A stretch of 36,736 nt of DNA from an uncultured Pelagibacteraceae bacterium (GCA_902578255.1 CACHCH010000011.1:1-36736), one strand, 5' to 3'. Shown: positions 9,721 through 19,388, numbered from the stretch's first letter. Notes: generated by a model not told the origin, from the sequence alone. Made by a program: numbers and translations.

Positions 9721-10611
9721 TTATTTACTATCGTCCTCTCTTAGGACAGTTTTTTGAGAAACTCTTAGTCTTACCAATACAGCATTAGCTATATAAATTG
9801 ATGAATAAGTTCCAAAAACAACTCCTAAAATCATAGCTAGTGAAAATCCTTTTAAGATCTCACCACCAAAAAAATAAATAGCAAGTAATGCAAGTAAAGT
9901 TGTTGCTGAAGTAATTATTGTTCTAGATAAAGTTTCATTAATTGAAATATTAGTTAGTTCAAAGATTTTTATATCTGAGTATTTTCTTAAATTTTCTCTT
10001 ACGCGGTCAAATATTACAACAGTGTCATTCATTGAATAACCTACAATGGTCAAAACTGCAGCAATAATTGATAAGTTGATCTCTAAACTGAATAATGAAA
10101 AGATACCAAGTGTAACAATAACGTCATGAAATAGAGCTAAAATAGCTCCAAGACTAAACTGCCATTCAAACCTAACCCAAATATAAATGAGCATTATTGC
10201 AAGTGATAAAGAAATTGCTATTACTCCAGATTTTAATAATTCAGCACTTACTTTTGGCCCTACATTTTCAACCCTTCTAAAGTCATAGTTATTACCAAAT
10301 GACTTATCAAGATTTACTTTAATCTCTTCAATTATATTTTTCTTATTATCTTTATTTTCAAATTTTATTAAAAAGTCATTATCGGATCCAAATTTTTTAA
10401 CTGAGACATCGCCTAGATTCATTTGACTAAATTTATCACGAAGTGAGCTTACGTTAATTTTTGTATCATTAGATCTTAACTCAATTAACGTTCCACCTTT
10501 AAAATCTATACCAAAATTAAGACCCTTAAATATGAGTAAAAGTAAAGAAATAATGATTAAGGCGCTAGATAAGACGTTAAAATGAATATAATATTTATTA
10601 AATGCAATCAT
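9721..10611 (-). CDS. secF: Protein translocase subunit SecF
   Basis: SecF works with SecD and YajC to pull proteins across the inner membrane using the proton gradient. The 296 aa protein starts with a transmembrane helix followed by the periplasmic motif GIDFKGGTLIELR. The second half has the RND-type helices with GYSMNDTVVIFDRVRENLRK, the cytoplasmic-side signature. Length and order are typical. Its ATG overlaps the secD stop codon by one base (TAATG), so translation is likely coupled. It is the last gene of the long leftward run. Confidence 0.96.
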   Translation of the reverse strand: MIAFNKYYIHFNVLSSALIIISLLLLIFKGLNFGIDFKGGTLIELRSNDTKINVSSLRDKFSQMNLGDVSVKKFGSDNDFLIKFENKDNKKNIIEEIKVNLDKSFGNNYDFRRVENVGPKVSAELLKSGVIAISLSLAIMLIYIWVRFEWQFSLGAILALFHDVIVTLGIFSLFSLEINLSIIAAVLTIVGYSMNDTVVIFDRVRENLRKYSDIKIFELTNISINETLSRTIITSATTLLALLAIYFFGGEILKGFSLAMILGVVFGTYSSIYIANAVLVRLRVSQKTVLREDDSK

Positions 10612-12164
10612 TAGATCAGCTTCCCATTCTTTTTGTTTTTAGCCACATAAAGACTGGTAAATAATCTGGCTATAAAATAAACAGAAAAAAGCGTTGTAAA
10701 TATTCCAACACCTAAAGTTACTGCAAAACCCTTCACTGGTCCTGATCCCATAAAAAACAGAATTACTGCAGCTAATAATGTAGTAATATTGGCATCAATT
10801 ATCGCAGTTCTAGATTTAGTATAACCACCATCAAATGCTAAAATGTTATTTGTTTCGTCTTTAAGTTCTTCTTTAATTCTCTCAAAAATCAAAACATTTG
10901 CATCAACAGCCATACCAACAGTCAAAATTATTCCTGCAATACCTGGTAGAGTTAAGGTTGCTTCAAAAAGTGTAAGAATACCTAAAAGGATAAATAAATT
11001 TATTATTAATGTAACGTTTGTTATTAAGCCAAAAAATCTGTATTTAACAAACATAAAAACAATAACTAATAAAAACCCAATTGATAATGCAATCATACCA
11101 GCATTTATTGAGTCTTGACCAAGATCAGGACCAACTGTTCTTTCTTCAATTATTTCTAAAGGAGCTGGTAATGCACCTGATCTTAATAATAAAGCTAGAT
11201 CAGTTGCTGATTGAAAAGTAAATCCTCCACTAATTTGGCCAGCACCACTTGCAATGGTATCTCTTACTACTGGAGCACTTATTATTTTTCCATCTAAAAC
11301 TATCGCTAATTGTTTTCCTATGCCTGTTGAGGTTGCTTTACCGAATCTTTTAGCCCCTACTCTGTCTAAAGTAAAAGAGACAATTGTTTGATTGTTTTGT
11401 GTATCCATCTTGGGCTGTGCATCAAGCAGGTTTTCACCACTAATTATAATTCGTTTGCTGACTACTGCTTCTTCGCTTCCATCCTCAAATTCTAATTTTT
11501 CAACACCAAATCTGTCATCTTCATTTTGTGTTACAAATCTAAATGTAAGGTTGGCAGTTTTACCTAAAAGAGATTTAACTCTCATAGGATCGTCTAAACC
11601 TGGAAGTTCTACTAAAATTCGGCTGTTACCCCTTTTTAAAATATTGGGTTCATTAGTTCCCACTTCGTCAACTCTTCTTCTTACAATTTCGATAGCTTGA
11701 TCCTGAGAAGACGTTTTAAGATTTATAAGACCTTGTCGTGAAAAATTAATCTTTAGGTTAAGGCCGGTGTCTTCAATTTCTAACTGATGTGATTTAAATC
11801 TTGGATAATATGGATTAATTTCACTATTTTCATCTTCAAAAATTTCAATGACTTGTTGTTTGTTTTCATCTGAAACATCAAAAAAAATATTTTGTTTATC
11901 TATTTTTATATTATTAATTTTAATATCTTTGTCTTTGAAGAAATTTCTAATTGTAGTTGTTAGATTTTGTAATTTTTGTTCTATTACAGGCTCATTATCA
12001 ATTTCAAGTAATAAGTAAGATCCTCCCTGAAGATCTAGGCCTAAATTAATTTTTTTATCAAAAAAACTATCATCAAACTTAAACAAATTAGATGAAGCAA
12101 TTAAAACAAATAATAAAGAAAAAATAGTTATAAAAACAATTCTTAACTTAGAAAAATAAAGCAC
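10611..12164 (-). CDS. secD: Protein translocase subunit SecD
   Basis: SecD is the larger partner of SecF in the Sec auxiliary complex. The 517 aa protein has an N-terminal transmembrane helix, the motif GLDLQGGSYLLLEID near 40-55, a large periplasmic region (P1 head), VGPDLGQDSI before the membrane block, and GMAVDANVLIFERIKEEL in the RND-like C-terminal domain with about five helices. It follows yajC by 14 bp and overlaps secF by one base. Confidence 0.96.
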   Translation of the reverse strand: MLYFSKLRIVFITIFSLLFVLIASSNLFKFDDSFFDKKINLGLDLQGGSYLLLEIDNEPVIEQKLQNLTTTIRNFFKDKDIKINNIKIDKQNIFFDVSDENKQQVIEIFEDENSEINPYYPRFKSHQLEIEDTGLNLKINFSRQGLINLKTSSQDQAIEIVRRRVDEVGTNEPNILKRGNSRILVELPGLDDPMRVKSLLGKTANLTFRFVTQNEDDRFGVEKLEFEDGSEEAVVSKRIIISGENLLDAQPKMDTQNNQTIVSFTLDRVGAKRFGKATSTGIGKQLAIVLDGKIISAPVVRDTIASGAGQISGGFTFQSATDLALLLRSGALPAPLEIIEERTVGPDLGQDSINAGMIALSIGFLLVIVFMFVKYRFFGLITNVTLIINLFILLGILTLFEATLTLPGIAGIILTVGMAVDANVLIFERIKEELKDETNNILAFDGGYTKSRTAIIDANITTLLAAVILFFMGSGPVKGFAVTLGVGIFTTLFSVYFIARLFTSLYVAKNKKNGKLI

Positions 12165-12178
12165 TTATCTAAAATTAT

Positions 12179-12466
12179 TTATTTTTTAACTTCTTGAGTA
12201 GTTTGAAGACTTTGAATACCAGTAGCTTTTACAATTTCAACTTTAATATTTTCAGCTATTTCTACTTCAACTTTATCATTATCTATAAGTCTCTCGACTG
12301 TACCAGTGATACCACCTGAAGTAATTACTTTATCACCTCTTTTAAGGTTTTCAACCATAGCTTTATGTTCTTTTACTTTTTTTTGTTGAGGTCTAATTAA
12401 GAAAAAATAAAAAATAACAAAGATTAAAATTAACGGTATAAATTGTCCTATTCCTGAACCTTCCAT
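12179..12466 (-). CDS. yajC: Preprotein translocase accessory subunit YajC
   Basis: A 95 aa single-span membrane protein of the SecDF-YajC complex. It has the N-terminal helix (IGQFIPLILIFVIFYFFLI), the conserved RPQQKK motif just after the membrane, and the small YajC fold GDKVITSGGITGTV. A clear Shine-Dalgarno (AAGGAG on the minus strand, 12471-12476) precedes the ATG, unusual in this window. It lies upstream of secD. Confidence 0.95.
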   Translation of the reverse strand: MEGSGIGQFIPLILIFVIFYFFLIRPQQKKVKEHKAMVENLKRGDKVITSGGITGTVERLIDNDKVEVEIAENIKVEIVKATGIQSLQTTQEVKK

Positions 12467-12477
12467 AATTCTCCTTC

Positions 12478-12496
12478 TAAATATTGTGAATATTTA
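12478..12496 (-). other. Hairpin in the yajC leader
   Basis: The serS-yajC gap holds a perfect inverted repeat, TAAATATT-GTG-AATATTTA (8 bp stem, 3-base loop), directly 5' of the yajC Shine-Dalgarno. It could be an RNA processing or translation-control element between two unrelated functions in the same run. No T tract follows on the minus strand, so it is not a convincing terminator. Confidence 0.3.
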
Positions 12497-12521
12497 TACT
12501 ATCTATATCTCTAAAACAACT

Positions 12522-13781
12522 TTATTTCTGTGAAATTAATTCTAAATTATTCATATATTCTCTTAGAACTTTAGGAACAACAATCGATCCGTCTTTTTGC
12601 TGATAATTTTCTAATACGGCTATTAAAGTCCTTCCAACAGCAAGACCACTTCCATTTAAAGTTCCGACAAAGACAGTTTCTTTATTTTTGTTTTTATACC
12701 TAGTTTTCATTCTTTGGGCCTGGAATGTTGAACAGGAAGAACATGATGAAATTTCACGATACTTATTTTCTGATGGTAACCAAACTTCAATGTCATAAGT
12801 TTTCTCAGCACTGAAACCCATATCTCCAGAACATAAAATAACTTTCCTATAAGGTAGTTCTAATTTTTCAAGGATGTCTGTTGCACAATTTGTCATTCTT
12901 TCTAATTCTTCTAAACAATTTTCTTTTTCAACAATACTTACAAGTTCAACTTTATAAAATTGATGTTGTCTGATCATGCCTTTTGTATCTTTACCATAGC
13001 TTCCTGCTTCTTTTCTAAAGCAAGGCGTTGATGCTACAAATCTCATTGGAAGATGATTTTGATCAACTATTTTATCTTTCACAATATTAGTTAAAATTAC
13101 CTCCGCTGTGGGAATTAAAAATTTTCTATCTGATCCCTCGTCAAATTTAATTTCAAACTGATCATTTTCAAACTTAGGTAACTGTCCAGTTCCATACATT
13201 GTATTATCTGATGCAATTAAAGGAGGTGATATTTCTTGATAACCATTTTTATTTATATGAGTATCCAACATAAAGTTAGATAAGGCTCGTTCTAGTAAAG
13301 CTAAATGGTTTTTTACAAAAACAAATCTAGATCCAGTTGTTTTAGTCGCTAAGTCAAAATCTAGCATTCTAAGATTTTCACCAAGCTCATAGTGAGATTT
13401 AGGTTTAAAATCAAATTTTGGTATATTTCCTGATTTTAATAACTCTACGTTATCATTTTCATCTTTTCCGGTAGGGACATCAACGTGAGGAATATTAGGT
13501 ATATTAGATAATAAACTATCTAACTCTGTTTTTATTTTTTTTTGTAAATCAGTTATTTTATCTAATTCTAATGTAAGCTCTTTAGATTTTTCAAATAAAG
13601 TTTCGTCTTTAGATTTTGAAATATTTTTTTTTTCTTTTTCAATAGCTTCTTTTTTTTGAATTAAATTTCTATTTTCCTCATCCAAATCTTGCAATTTTTT
13701 AAAATCAATTTTAATAGATCTTTTTTTTAGGGCTTTTTCAAAACTAGGGAAATCTTTTCTAATTTCCTTTAAATTATGCAT
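12522..13781 (-). CDS. serS: Serine--tRNA ligase
   Basis: Class II synthetase that charges tRNA-Ser. The 419 aa protein begins with the long antiparallel coiled-coil tRNA-binding arm (about 25-100, rich in Lys/Glu/Leu). Class II motif 2 is TPCFRKEAGSYGKDTKGMIR with QHQFYKVELVSI, and motif 3 is GSGLAVGRTLIAVLENYQ. Its first 8 nt overlap the tatC 3' end, so the two are probably cotranscribed. The next gene downstream is yajC; I see no surE, pcm or M23 peptidase gene in between, genes often found at this place in other alphaproteobacteria. Confidence 0.96.
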   Translation of the reverse strand: MHNLKEIRKDFPSFEKALKKRSIKIDFKKLQDLDEENRNLIQKKEAIEKEKKNISKSKDETLFEKSKELTLELDKITDLQKKIKTELDSLLSNIPNIPHVDVPTGKDENDNVELLKSGNIPKFDFKPKSHYELGENLRMLDFDLATKTTGSRFVFVKNHLALLERALSNFMLDTHINKNGYQEISPPLIASDNTMYGTGQLPKFENDQFEIKFDEGSDRKFLIPTAEVILTNIVKDKIVDQNHLPMRFVASTPCFRKEAGSYGKDTKGMIRQHQFYKVELVSIVEKENCLEELERMTNCATDILEKLELPYRKVILCSGDMGFSAEKTYDIEVWLPSENKYREISSCSSCSTFQAQRMKTRYKNKNKETVFVGTLNGSGLAVGRTLIAVLENYQQKDGSIVVPKVLREYMNNLELISQK

Positions 13782-14544
13782 CAGTTTTTTCTAAATTTTT
13801 GTTTTCTATAAATTTTACTGAAAATATTGATAATTCATATAAAATTAACAATGGTATTGCTAATCCTATTTGTGTAATTGGGTCAGGAGGAGTTAACAAA
13901 GCGGCAGCAGCAAAAATTATTACCACAACATACTTTCTTCTATCTTTTAAAAACTGGCTATCTACAACACCTATTCTTGCCAAAAGACTTAACACAACAG
14001 GTAATTGAAAACTAATTCCAAAAGCAAAAATTAATTTCATAACTAAAGACAAGTATTCATTTACTTTTGCTTCCAATTGAATTGGCAAACTTGTTGATAA
14101 ACCAGTACTCTCAAAAGATAAAAAGAACTTAATTGCTAGTGGCATAATCAAATAGTAAACCAACATACCTCCTAGAAAAAAAAGTATAGGGGTAAGTATT
14201 AAGTAAGGTAAAATTGCAATTTTTTCATGCTTATATAAACCTGGTGCAATAAACTTCCATATTTGCATTAATATAAACGGGCAGGTTACAAAAAATGCTG
14301 TAAAAAAAGATACTTTTAAATAAGTTAAAAAGGTCTCTTGAAGTGCTGTAAAGATTAATCTTCTATCTGAACCGTCATCTTTTACAGCTTGTGCAAATGG
14401 GTCTACTAGAAAACCGTAAATATATTCAGCAAAAAAATAGCAGAAAATAAAAAATATAAATAAAAAAATAAAACTATGTATAAGTCTTTTTCTTAATTCA
14501 GTTAAATGACTAACAAAGCCACTATCTTTTTCTTCATTATTCAT
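13774..14544 (-). CDS. tatC: Twin-arginine translocase subunit TatC
   Basis: TatC is the receptor for twin-arginine signal peptides in the inner membrane. The 256 aa protein has six predicted helices. The N-terminal motif FVSHLTELRKRLIHS is family-specific, and the loop WKFIAPGLYKHEK with the ensuing helix is conserved. Its 5' end overlaps tatB by 8 nt and its 3' end overlaps serS by 8 nt. Confidence 0.96.
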   Translation of the reverse strand: MNNEEKDSGFVSHLTELRKRLIHSFIFLFIFFIFCYFFAEYIYGFLVDPFAQAVKDDGSDRRLIFTALQETFLTYLKVSFFTAFFVTCPFILMQIWKFIAPGLYKHEKIAILPYLILTPILFFLGGMLVYYLIMPLAIKFFLSFESTGLSTSLPIQLEAKVNEYLSLVMKLIFAFGISFQLPVVLSLLARIGVVDSQFLKDRRKYVVVIIFAAAALLTPPDPITQIGLAIPLLILYELSIFSVKFIENKNLEKTDA

Positions 14545-14755
14545 CTTTTTTTGTTTCTTTTTTTACTTCGTTATTAATTTTTTCTTCATCAATTTCTAAA
14601 TTAGAAACCTCGTTTTGAATATTGCTGACATATCTTTTTGCAGTGCCAATCCATGAACCTGCTTTTTTTAACATAACTGGAAAATCTTTGGGGCCAAGAA
14701 CAACTATAGCGATAGCAACAACTATCAATATCTCAAACCAACCAATAGTAGGCAT
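14537..14755 (-). CDS. tatB: Twin-arginine translocase subunit TatB
   Basis: A 72 aa protein with one membrane helix (GWFEILIVVAIAIVVLGPKD) and an amphipathic helix (LKKAGSWIGTAKRYVSNIQ). The Glu in the helix start (WFEILIV) and the LGPKDFP hinge fit TatB rather than TatA. It is much shorter than the E. coli protein (171 aa), lacking most of the variable C-terminal tail, in keeping with a reduced genome. It lies between tatA and tatC. Confidence 0.92.
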   Translation of the reverse strand: MPTIGWFEILIVVAIAIVVLGPKDFPVMLKKAGSWIGTAKRYVSNIQNEVSNLEIDEEKINNEVKKETKKDE

Positions 14756-14760
14756 GTGAG

Positions 14761-14961
14761 TTATTCTTTGTTATTAGAGTCTTTATTTTCGTCGGAAATA
14801 TTTTTTGGCTCCGTATCGTCAGTTACATCTGACGCCATACCTTTTTTAAAGCTTTTAATACCTTTGGCAACATCTCCCATCAAACTAGAGATCTTACCTC
14901 GTCCAAATAATAAGACTACCAATATTACAACAACTGCTATTTGCCAAATTCCTATGCTCAT
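14761..14961 (-). CDS. tatA: Twin-arginine translocase subunit TatA
   Basis: A 66 aa protein that oligomerises to form the Tat pathway conduit. It has the N-terminal helix ([18 protein letters not shown]), the FGRGKIS hinge, and an amphipathic helix [14 protein letters not shown], followed by a charged tail. It starts the tatABC block, 46 bp downstream of scpB, with tatB 5 bp further on. Confidence 0.94.
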   Translation of the reverse strand: MSIGIWQIAVVVILVVLLFGRGKISSLMGDVAKGIKSFKKGMASDVTDDTEPKNISDENKDSNNKE

Positions 14962-15007
14962 AGAAACTTATAACCTTTTTATTATAAATTTAAAAGTTAC
15001 TTTTTTG

Positions 15008-15709
15008 TTACTCTTTCTCTTCACTATCAAGAGTACTATTCAGCATCTCATCAATATTAGAATAAATATCTTCTTTTTTTTCGTCTTGCTTTTCTTTATA
15101 AAACCTACCTGTTCCAAAAATAGCGCTGTCAACACTTGAGCTATCAATCATACCTGCTGCACCTAATTCTTCGATATTTGGAAGATCTGATAGTTTTTGG
15201 ATATTAAAATGACTTAAAAAATCATCTGTAGTTACATATTGAATAGGTCTACCAGGTACATCTTTTCTTCCCCCAGGTTTAACCCAATTTAGCTCCATTA
15301 AAATATCAAGTGTATTTGTTCCAAAAGCTACACCTCTTATCTCTTCAATTTCTGCTCTTGTTACTGGTTGGTGATAAACAATGATGGCTAAAGTTTCGAC
15401 CGCGGCTCTGGATAATTTTTTTTCAACAGTTTTTTCTTGAGACATAAGGTTTGCTAATTTCGGAGATGTTCTAAAAGACCACTTGTCTTTAATGCATACT
15501 AAATTTATTCCTCGATTTGAGTATTCTTGTTGTAATTTTTCTAATGATTTTGAAACATTCAATTTTTTTGAAAGTTTGCTTTCAATAGTATCGATATCAA
15601 GTGGTTCAGCAGCAGCAAAAATTACTCCCTCTATTTCTTTCTCAATTTCAGTTAATTTTGAGGGAAACTTGACTACATTATCTTTATTAATTTTTTGTTT
15701 TTTAATCAC
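15008..15709 (-). CDS. scpB: Segregation and condensation protein B
   Basis: ScpB is the winged-helix (kleisin-associated) partner of ScpA in the SMC condensin. The 233 aa protein has two winged-helix units: IEGVIFAAAEPLDIDTIESK near 27-46, and SRAAVETLAIIVYHQPVTRA with IEEIRGVAFGTNTLDILMEL around 100-140. A Lys/Glu-rich, probably unstructured tail follows. It overlaps scpA by 8 nt. Confidence 0.94.
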   Translation of the reverse strand: MIKKQKINKDNVVKFPSKLTEIEKEIEGVIFAAAEPLDIDTIESKLSKKLNVSKSLEKLQQEYSNRGINLVCIKDKWSFRTSPKLANLMSQEKTVEKKLSRAAVETLAIIVYHQPVTRAEIEEIRGVAFGTNTLDILMELNWVKPGGRKDVPGRPIQYVTTDDFLSHFNIQKLSDLPNIEELGAAGMIDSSSVDSAIFGTGRFYKEKQDEKKEDIYSNIDEMLNSTLDSEEKE

Positions 15710-16445
15710 TTACTTCCTTTACATAGATATCATCAAATAGTTTTTCTTGTTTAATAGAAAGATCACCCTCTTTAGCAAGCTCAAGGGACCCAGCAAAAAT
15801 TCCTGCTTTACCAGTTCTTTTGTATCTTGAACCAGATTTAAAATTTGCAGGGATTAATTCATCAAGTTTTTTCCATTCAGCTAGTTTTCCAAAAAAATCT
15901 TTAATAGTTTTAATTCCATCTTCTGTGGTAAATACTGGTAATTTTGGAATGTTTATTCTTTGAAAATCTTTAGTCATAATAATAGTTGAATATGTTTTTA
16001 AAAGTTCAAATAAACTTAAATTATATTCAGTGCTGTAAATAGATCTGATATTTCCCTTCATCCCTCTTGTTCTTATTTCACGACCTAACCTTTTTCTTTT
16101 AAGCATTTGTTGAGAAAGTAAACGAATAAGTTCCAATTTTTTTAGTTGTAACTTTAATTTTTCTGCCACTTCTTGAACTTTAAATTCTTCCTCTGGGGTT
16201 CCTGGTAGTAATAACTTAGATTTTAAATAAGCAAGCCATGTTGCCATTAATAAATACTCCGAGGCTATTTCTAAATTTAAGTCTTTTTCTTTTGTTATGT
16301 ATTCATGAAATTGATCTGCTAGCTTTGTTATTGATATTTCTTCAAGATCAACTTTTTGAGCTTTCGCTAAATCTAAAAGAACATCTAATGGACCGTTATA
16401 GTTATTTATATCGACATTAAACAAAGCAGAATCAGAGACAGACAT
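15702..16445 (-). CDS. scpA: Segregation and condensation protein A
   Basis: ScpA is the kleisin that bridges the SMC heads. The 247 aa protein shows the N-terminal signature YNGPLDVLLDLAKAQKVDL, then ISITKLADQFHEYI and EYLLMATWLAYLKSKLLLP, all typical of kleisin helices. The C-terminal winged helix is in the last 60 residues. It is located between nagZ and scpB; this nagZ-scpA-scpB-tat order is an alphaproteobacterial hallmark. Confidence 0.94.
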   Translation of the reverse strand: MSVSDSALFNVDINNYNGPLDVLLDLAKAQKVDLEEISITKLADQFHEYITKEKDLNLEIASEYLLMATWLAYLKSKLLLPGTPEEEFKVQEVAEKLKLQLKKLELIRLLSQQMLKRKRLGREIRTRGMKGNIRSIYSTEYNLSLFELLKTYSTIIMTKDFQRINIPKLPVFTTEDGIKTIKDFFGKLAEWKKLDELIPANFKSGSRYKRTGKAGIFAGSLELAKEGDLSIKQEKLFDDIYVKEVSD

Positions 16446-16454
16446 AAAGAGATA

Positions 16455-17405
16455 TTAACTTAAATTCTTATAAAATAGTGATGTTTTTTTGATAATAAAA
16501 TTATTTACTAATGGTGAATTTTCAGCAACAACCTTCATTTCGTTGAAATTACCATTACAATGTAAGGCTAGGTTGCATCCTGCTTCAAAACTTTTAATCG
16601 TATTAGTAATTAAGTCATATTTTAAACTCTTCATCGATAAATCATCAGAAATCAAAACATTTTTAAATCCGATTTTTTTTCGAATAATATTTATAATTTT
16701 TTTAGAATGAGTTGCAGTGTTGATTGGATCAATTTTTTTATAAATAATATGGGCAGTCATGGCGAATAAACTATCTTTATTTTTAAAAGGAAAGAAATCA
16801 TTTTTAATAAGGTAATTAATGCTCTTATCTACAACTGGTGTAAAATTATGACTGTCTACCTTTGCAAGTCCATGACCTGGTATGTGCTTGATTACCGTGC
16901 CTATTGAGTTTTGGTTAAATAAATCAATACAAATATCACCTACCTTTGAAACAATTTTCTTATTTTCTGAGAACGATCTATCACCAATAATATTACTCGA
17001 TCCCTTAATTCTAAGATCCAACACGGGTAGTGTATTAATATTTACACCTATTTGTTTTAGAAGATATGAAGATTTATCAATGAATAATCTATAAATGATA
17101 TTAAATTTTCTTTTATCTTGGACATATAATTTTCCAAAATATTCGCCTGTCAAATTATTAAAGGTTATAATATTTTTTAGCCTGTTTACTCTTCCTCCTT
17201 CTTGATCAATCAAAATAGGATAGTGAGGATCTTTGAATAGCTTTCTGATGCTATGAGTTAATAATTTAGTCTGGTTTATAGATTTAATATTTCTTGAAAA
17301 TAATATTATTCCCCAGGGTTTTTGTTTTTTTAAAAATTTTACTTCACTAGTTGTTAATTTTAGTGATTTAATACCGGTAATAAAGGCTTTTCTTTTACTT
17401 ATCAT
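16455..17405 (-). CDS. nagZ: Beta-N-acetylhexosaminidase (glycoside hydrolase family 3)
   Basis: NagZ removes N-acetylglucosamine from anhydro-muropeptides during peptidoglycan recycling in the cytoplasm. The 316 aa single-domain TIM barrel has LIDQEGGRVNRLK near 65-77, the substrate-binding KHIPGHG, the Asp-Ser-His catalytic dyad at 184-186 (AKVDSH), and the nucleophile Asp254 in LISDDLSMKS. No signal peptide is visible. It overlaps the upstream 87 aa membrane-protein gene by 11 nt. Confidence 0.94.
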   Translation of the reverse strand: MISKRKAFITGIKSLKLTTSEVKFLKKQKPWGIILFSRNIKSINQTKLLTHSIRKLFKDPHYPILIDQEGGRVNRLKNIITFNNLTGEYFGKLYVQDKRKFNIIYRLFIDKSSYLLKQIGVNINTLPVLDLRIKGSSNIIGDRSFSENKKIVSKVGDICIDLFNQNSIGTVIKHIPGHGLAKVDSHNFTPVVDKSINYLIKNDFFPFKNKDSLFAMTAHIIYKKIDPINTATHSKKIINIIRKKIGFKNVLISDDLSMKSLKYDLITNTIKSFEAGCNLALHCNGNFNEMKVVAENSPLVNNFIIKKTSLFYKNLS

Positions 17406-17658
17406 TTTCTAAAAGTTTCCAGAAATTAAACTTTTTTTTCTTATCTTTATTTGTTTGTTTTACATACTCAATTATGTTTTGGGTATCATTTTCTAATACA
17501 GGTAAGTTCTCAGAATACAGTTTTATCTTCTCGTCATTATTTTTAAAGGAACGATAAGAATTTTTTAAATTTTCATCAGAAAAATAGTATCTGCCAGTAA
17601 AAAAAATAAATACTGAGATAACAATTATATAAATTAAATATTTGATTTCTTTTAACAT
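17395..17658 (-). CDS. 87 aa single-span membrane protein of unknown function
   Basis: Not recognised by sequence. It has one strong transmembrane helix (about 7-23, IYIIVISVFIFFTGRYYF) and then a short, charged, Lys/Asn/Asp-rich tail. It overlaps argS by one base and nagZ by 11 nt, so it is almost surely translated as part of this run. In many alphaproteobacteria the gene between argS and nagZ encodes a SPOR-domain (peptidoglycan-binding) membrane protein with an N-terminal helix. This protein keeps the position and helix but is too short to hold the roughly 70-residue SPOR domain, so it may be a shortened relict; that is inference. Confidence 0.65.
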   Translation of the reverse strand: MLKEIKYLIYIIVISVFIFFTGRYYFSDENLKNSYRSFKNNDEKIKLYSENLPVLENDTQNIIEYVKQTNKDKKKKFNFWKLLENDK

Positions 17659-19388
17659 TACATTTTAGACGGAGTATCTACACCAACAATATCCATTCCA
17701 GATTTTATTACATTAGAAATAACTTTTAAGAATACCAACTTATCTAACGGAACTTCTTTTTGTTCATTTATAAAACGTTTTTCTGGTTGTTGTTTTCCAA
17801 GGTTCCAATATGAGTGAAATTCTGATGCTAACTCATATAGATAGACAGGAATTCTATGTGGCTCAAGTTTTGTACTTGATATATCGATACATTTTGGCCA
17901 TTCAGACAATTTTTTTAAAATTTTTATTTCATCTTCAGAATATTCAAAATTAAAATTATTAATTTCAATTTTTTTATTTAAATCTTTATTAATGTGTCTG
18001 AAAACAGATGAAATTCGTGCATAACAATATTGTACATAATATAATGGATTATCTTTTGACTTTTCTTTTACTGTATCAAAATCAAAATCGAGTTCTGCAT
18101 CACTGCTTCTGTTCAGCATAATAAATCGAGTAGCGTCTTTGCCAACTTCTTCTATAAGATCATCAACAGTAATATAGTCCCCTTTTCTTTTAGACATTTT
18201 AAAAGGTTTATTGCCTTTTATAAGTTTTACTAACTGACTTATTTTACAAATTAATTTATCTTTCTCTCCTGAAAGGGCTTCGACTGATGATGAGATTCTT
18301 TTTATATATCCAGCATGATCTGCGCCAAGTATATTAATCAAATAATCAAATTTTCTATCGACTTTATTTTTATGATAAGCAACATCACTTGCAAAATATG
18401 TCCATGATCCATCTGATTTTTGGAGAGCACGATCTTTATCATCACCAAAATCTGTAGATTTAAACAACAATTGCTCACGCTCTACCCAATTATTATTGTC
18501 CTCACCTTCTGGCGCTTTGATTTTACCTTTATAAACAAACTTATTTTTCTCTAAAAATTGAACAACATTTTCAACTTCTCTATCTAAAACAATTTTTTTT
18601 TCACTTACAAAATTATCGTGATTTATACCAAGACTGTTAAGATTTTTTTTAATTAGCAATAATGCTTGTTCAATTGATAGTTCAGTAAGTTTCTCACTAA
18701 TTTCATCATAATTATCAAAATTCAAGTTCGAGTTAGAAGATATATTTTTTGCAAAATCTATTAAATAATCACCAGGATATAAATCATCATTGTCAGATGG
18801 AAAAGTTTCATTATGAGTTATTTCACGTATTCGGAAATATACTGATTTAGTAAAATTAATAATTTGATTACCATAGTCATTTACATAGTATTCTTTAGTA
18901 ACTTTGTGATTATTAAATATTAAAAGGTTTGAAATTACATCCCCAAGTATTGCCCCACGACAATGACCAACATGTAATGGTCCTGTTGGGTTCGCAGACA
19001 CAAATTCCACAAGATAATTATTCTTTTTTTCTTTTTGATTTATTCCAAAAGTTTCAGAATTTTCACTGATTTCTTTAGTAAAATTTGCCCAGAAAGATTT
19101 CTTAAACTTTATGTTAATAAAACCGGGCTTTGCAATGGTTATTGTTTCAATTAATTTATCTTTGTCTTTTATTATAGGTGCAAGTTGTTCTGCTAGTTCA
19201 ATGGGTGATTTATTATTAATTTTAGATAAAACCATTGCAACATTAGTTGAGATGTCACAATTAAATTTTGATGGAGGTATTTCAGCATTAATTCCGTTAA
19301 AATTATCAGGAACAATTATTTTATTATCTTTTTGAGGTTCACTAATTATCGATTTAATTTTGTCTAAATAAATTTCAAAAATGTTCAT
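17658..19388 (-). CDS. argS: Arginine--tRNA ligase
   Basis: Class I synthetase charging tRNA-Arg. The 576 aa protein has the N-terminal Add1 domain, SANPTGPLHVGHCRGAILG with the HIGH-equivalent HVGH, the KMSK motif in PFKMSKRKGD, and a DALR-type anticodon-binding domain ending in a Met (VDTPSKM), as is usual for ArgS. It overlaps dgt by 4 nt upstream and the 87 aa gene by one base downstream. Confidence 0.96.
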   Translation of the reverse strand: MNIFEIYLDKIKSIISEPQKDNKIIVPDNFNGINAEIPPSKFNCDISTNVAMVLSKINNKSPIELAEQLAPIIKDKDKLIETITIAKPGFINIKFKKSFWANFTKEISENSETFGINQKEKKNNYLVEFVSANPTGPLHVGHCRGAILGDVISNLLIFNNHKVTKEYYVNDYGNQIINFTKSVYFRIREITHNETFPSDNDDLYPGDYLIDFAKNISSNSNLNFDNYDEISEKLTELSIEQALLLIKKNLNSLGINHDNFVSEKKIVLDREVENVVQFLEKNKFVYKGKIKAPEGEDNNNWVEREQLLFKSTDFGDDKDRALQKSDGSWTYFASDVAYHKNKVDRKFDYLINILGADHAGYIKRISSSVEALSGEKDKLICKISQLVKLIKGNKPFKMSKRKGDYITVDDLIEEVGKDATRFIMLNRSSDAELDFDFDTVKEKSKDNPLYYVQYCYARISSVFRHINKDLNKKIEINNFNFEYSEDEIKILKKLSEWPKCIDISSTKLEPHRIPVYLYELASEFHSYWNLGKQQPEKRFINEQKEVPLDKLVFLKVISNVIKSGMDIVGVDTPSKM

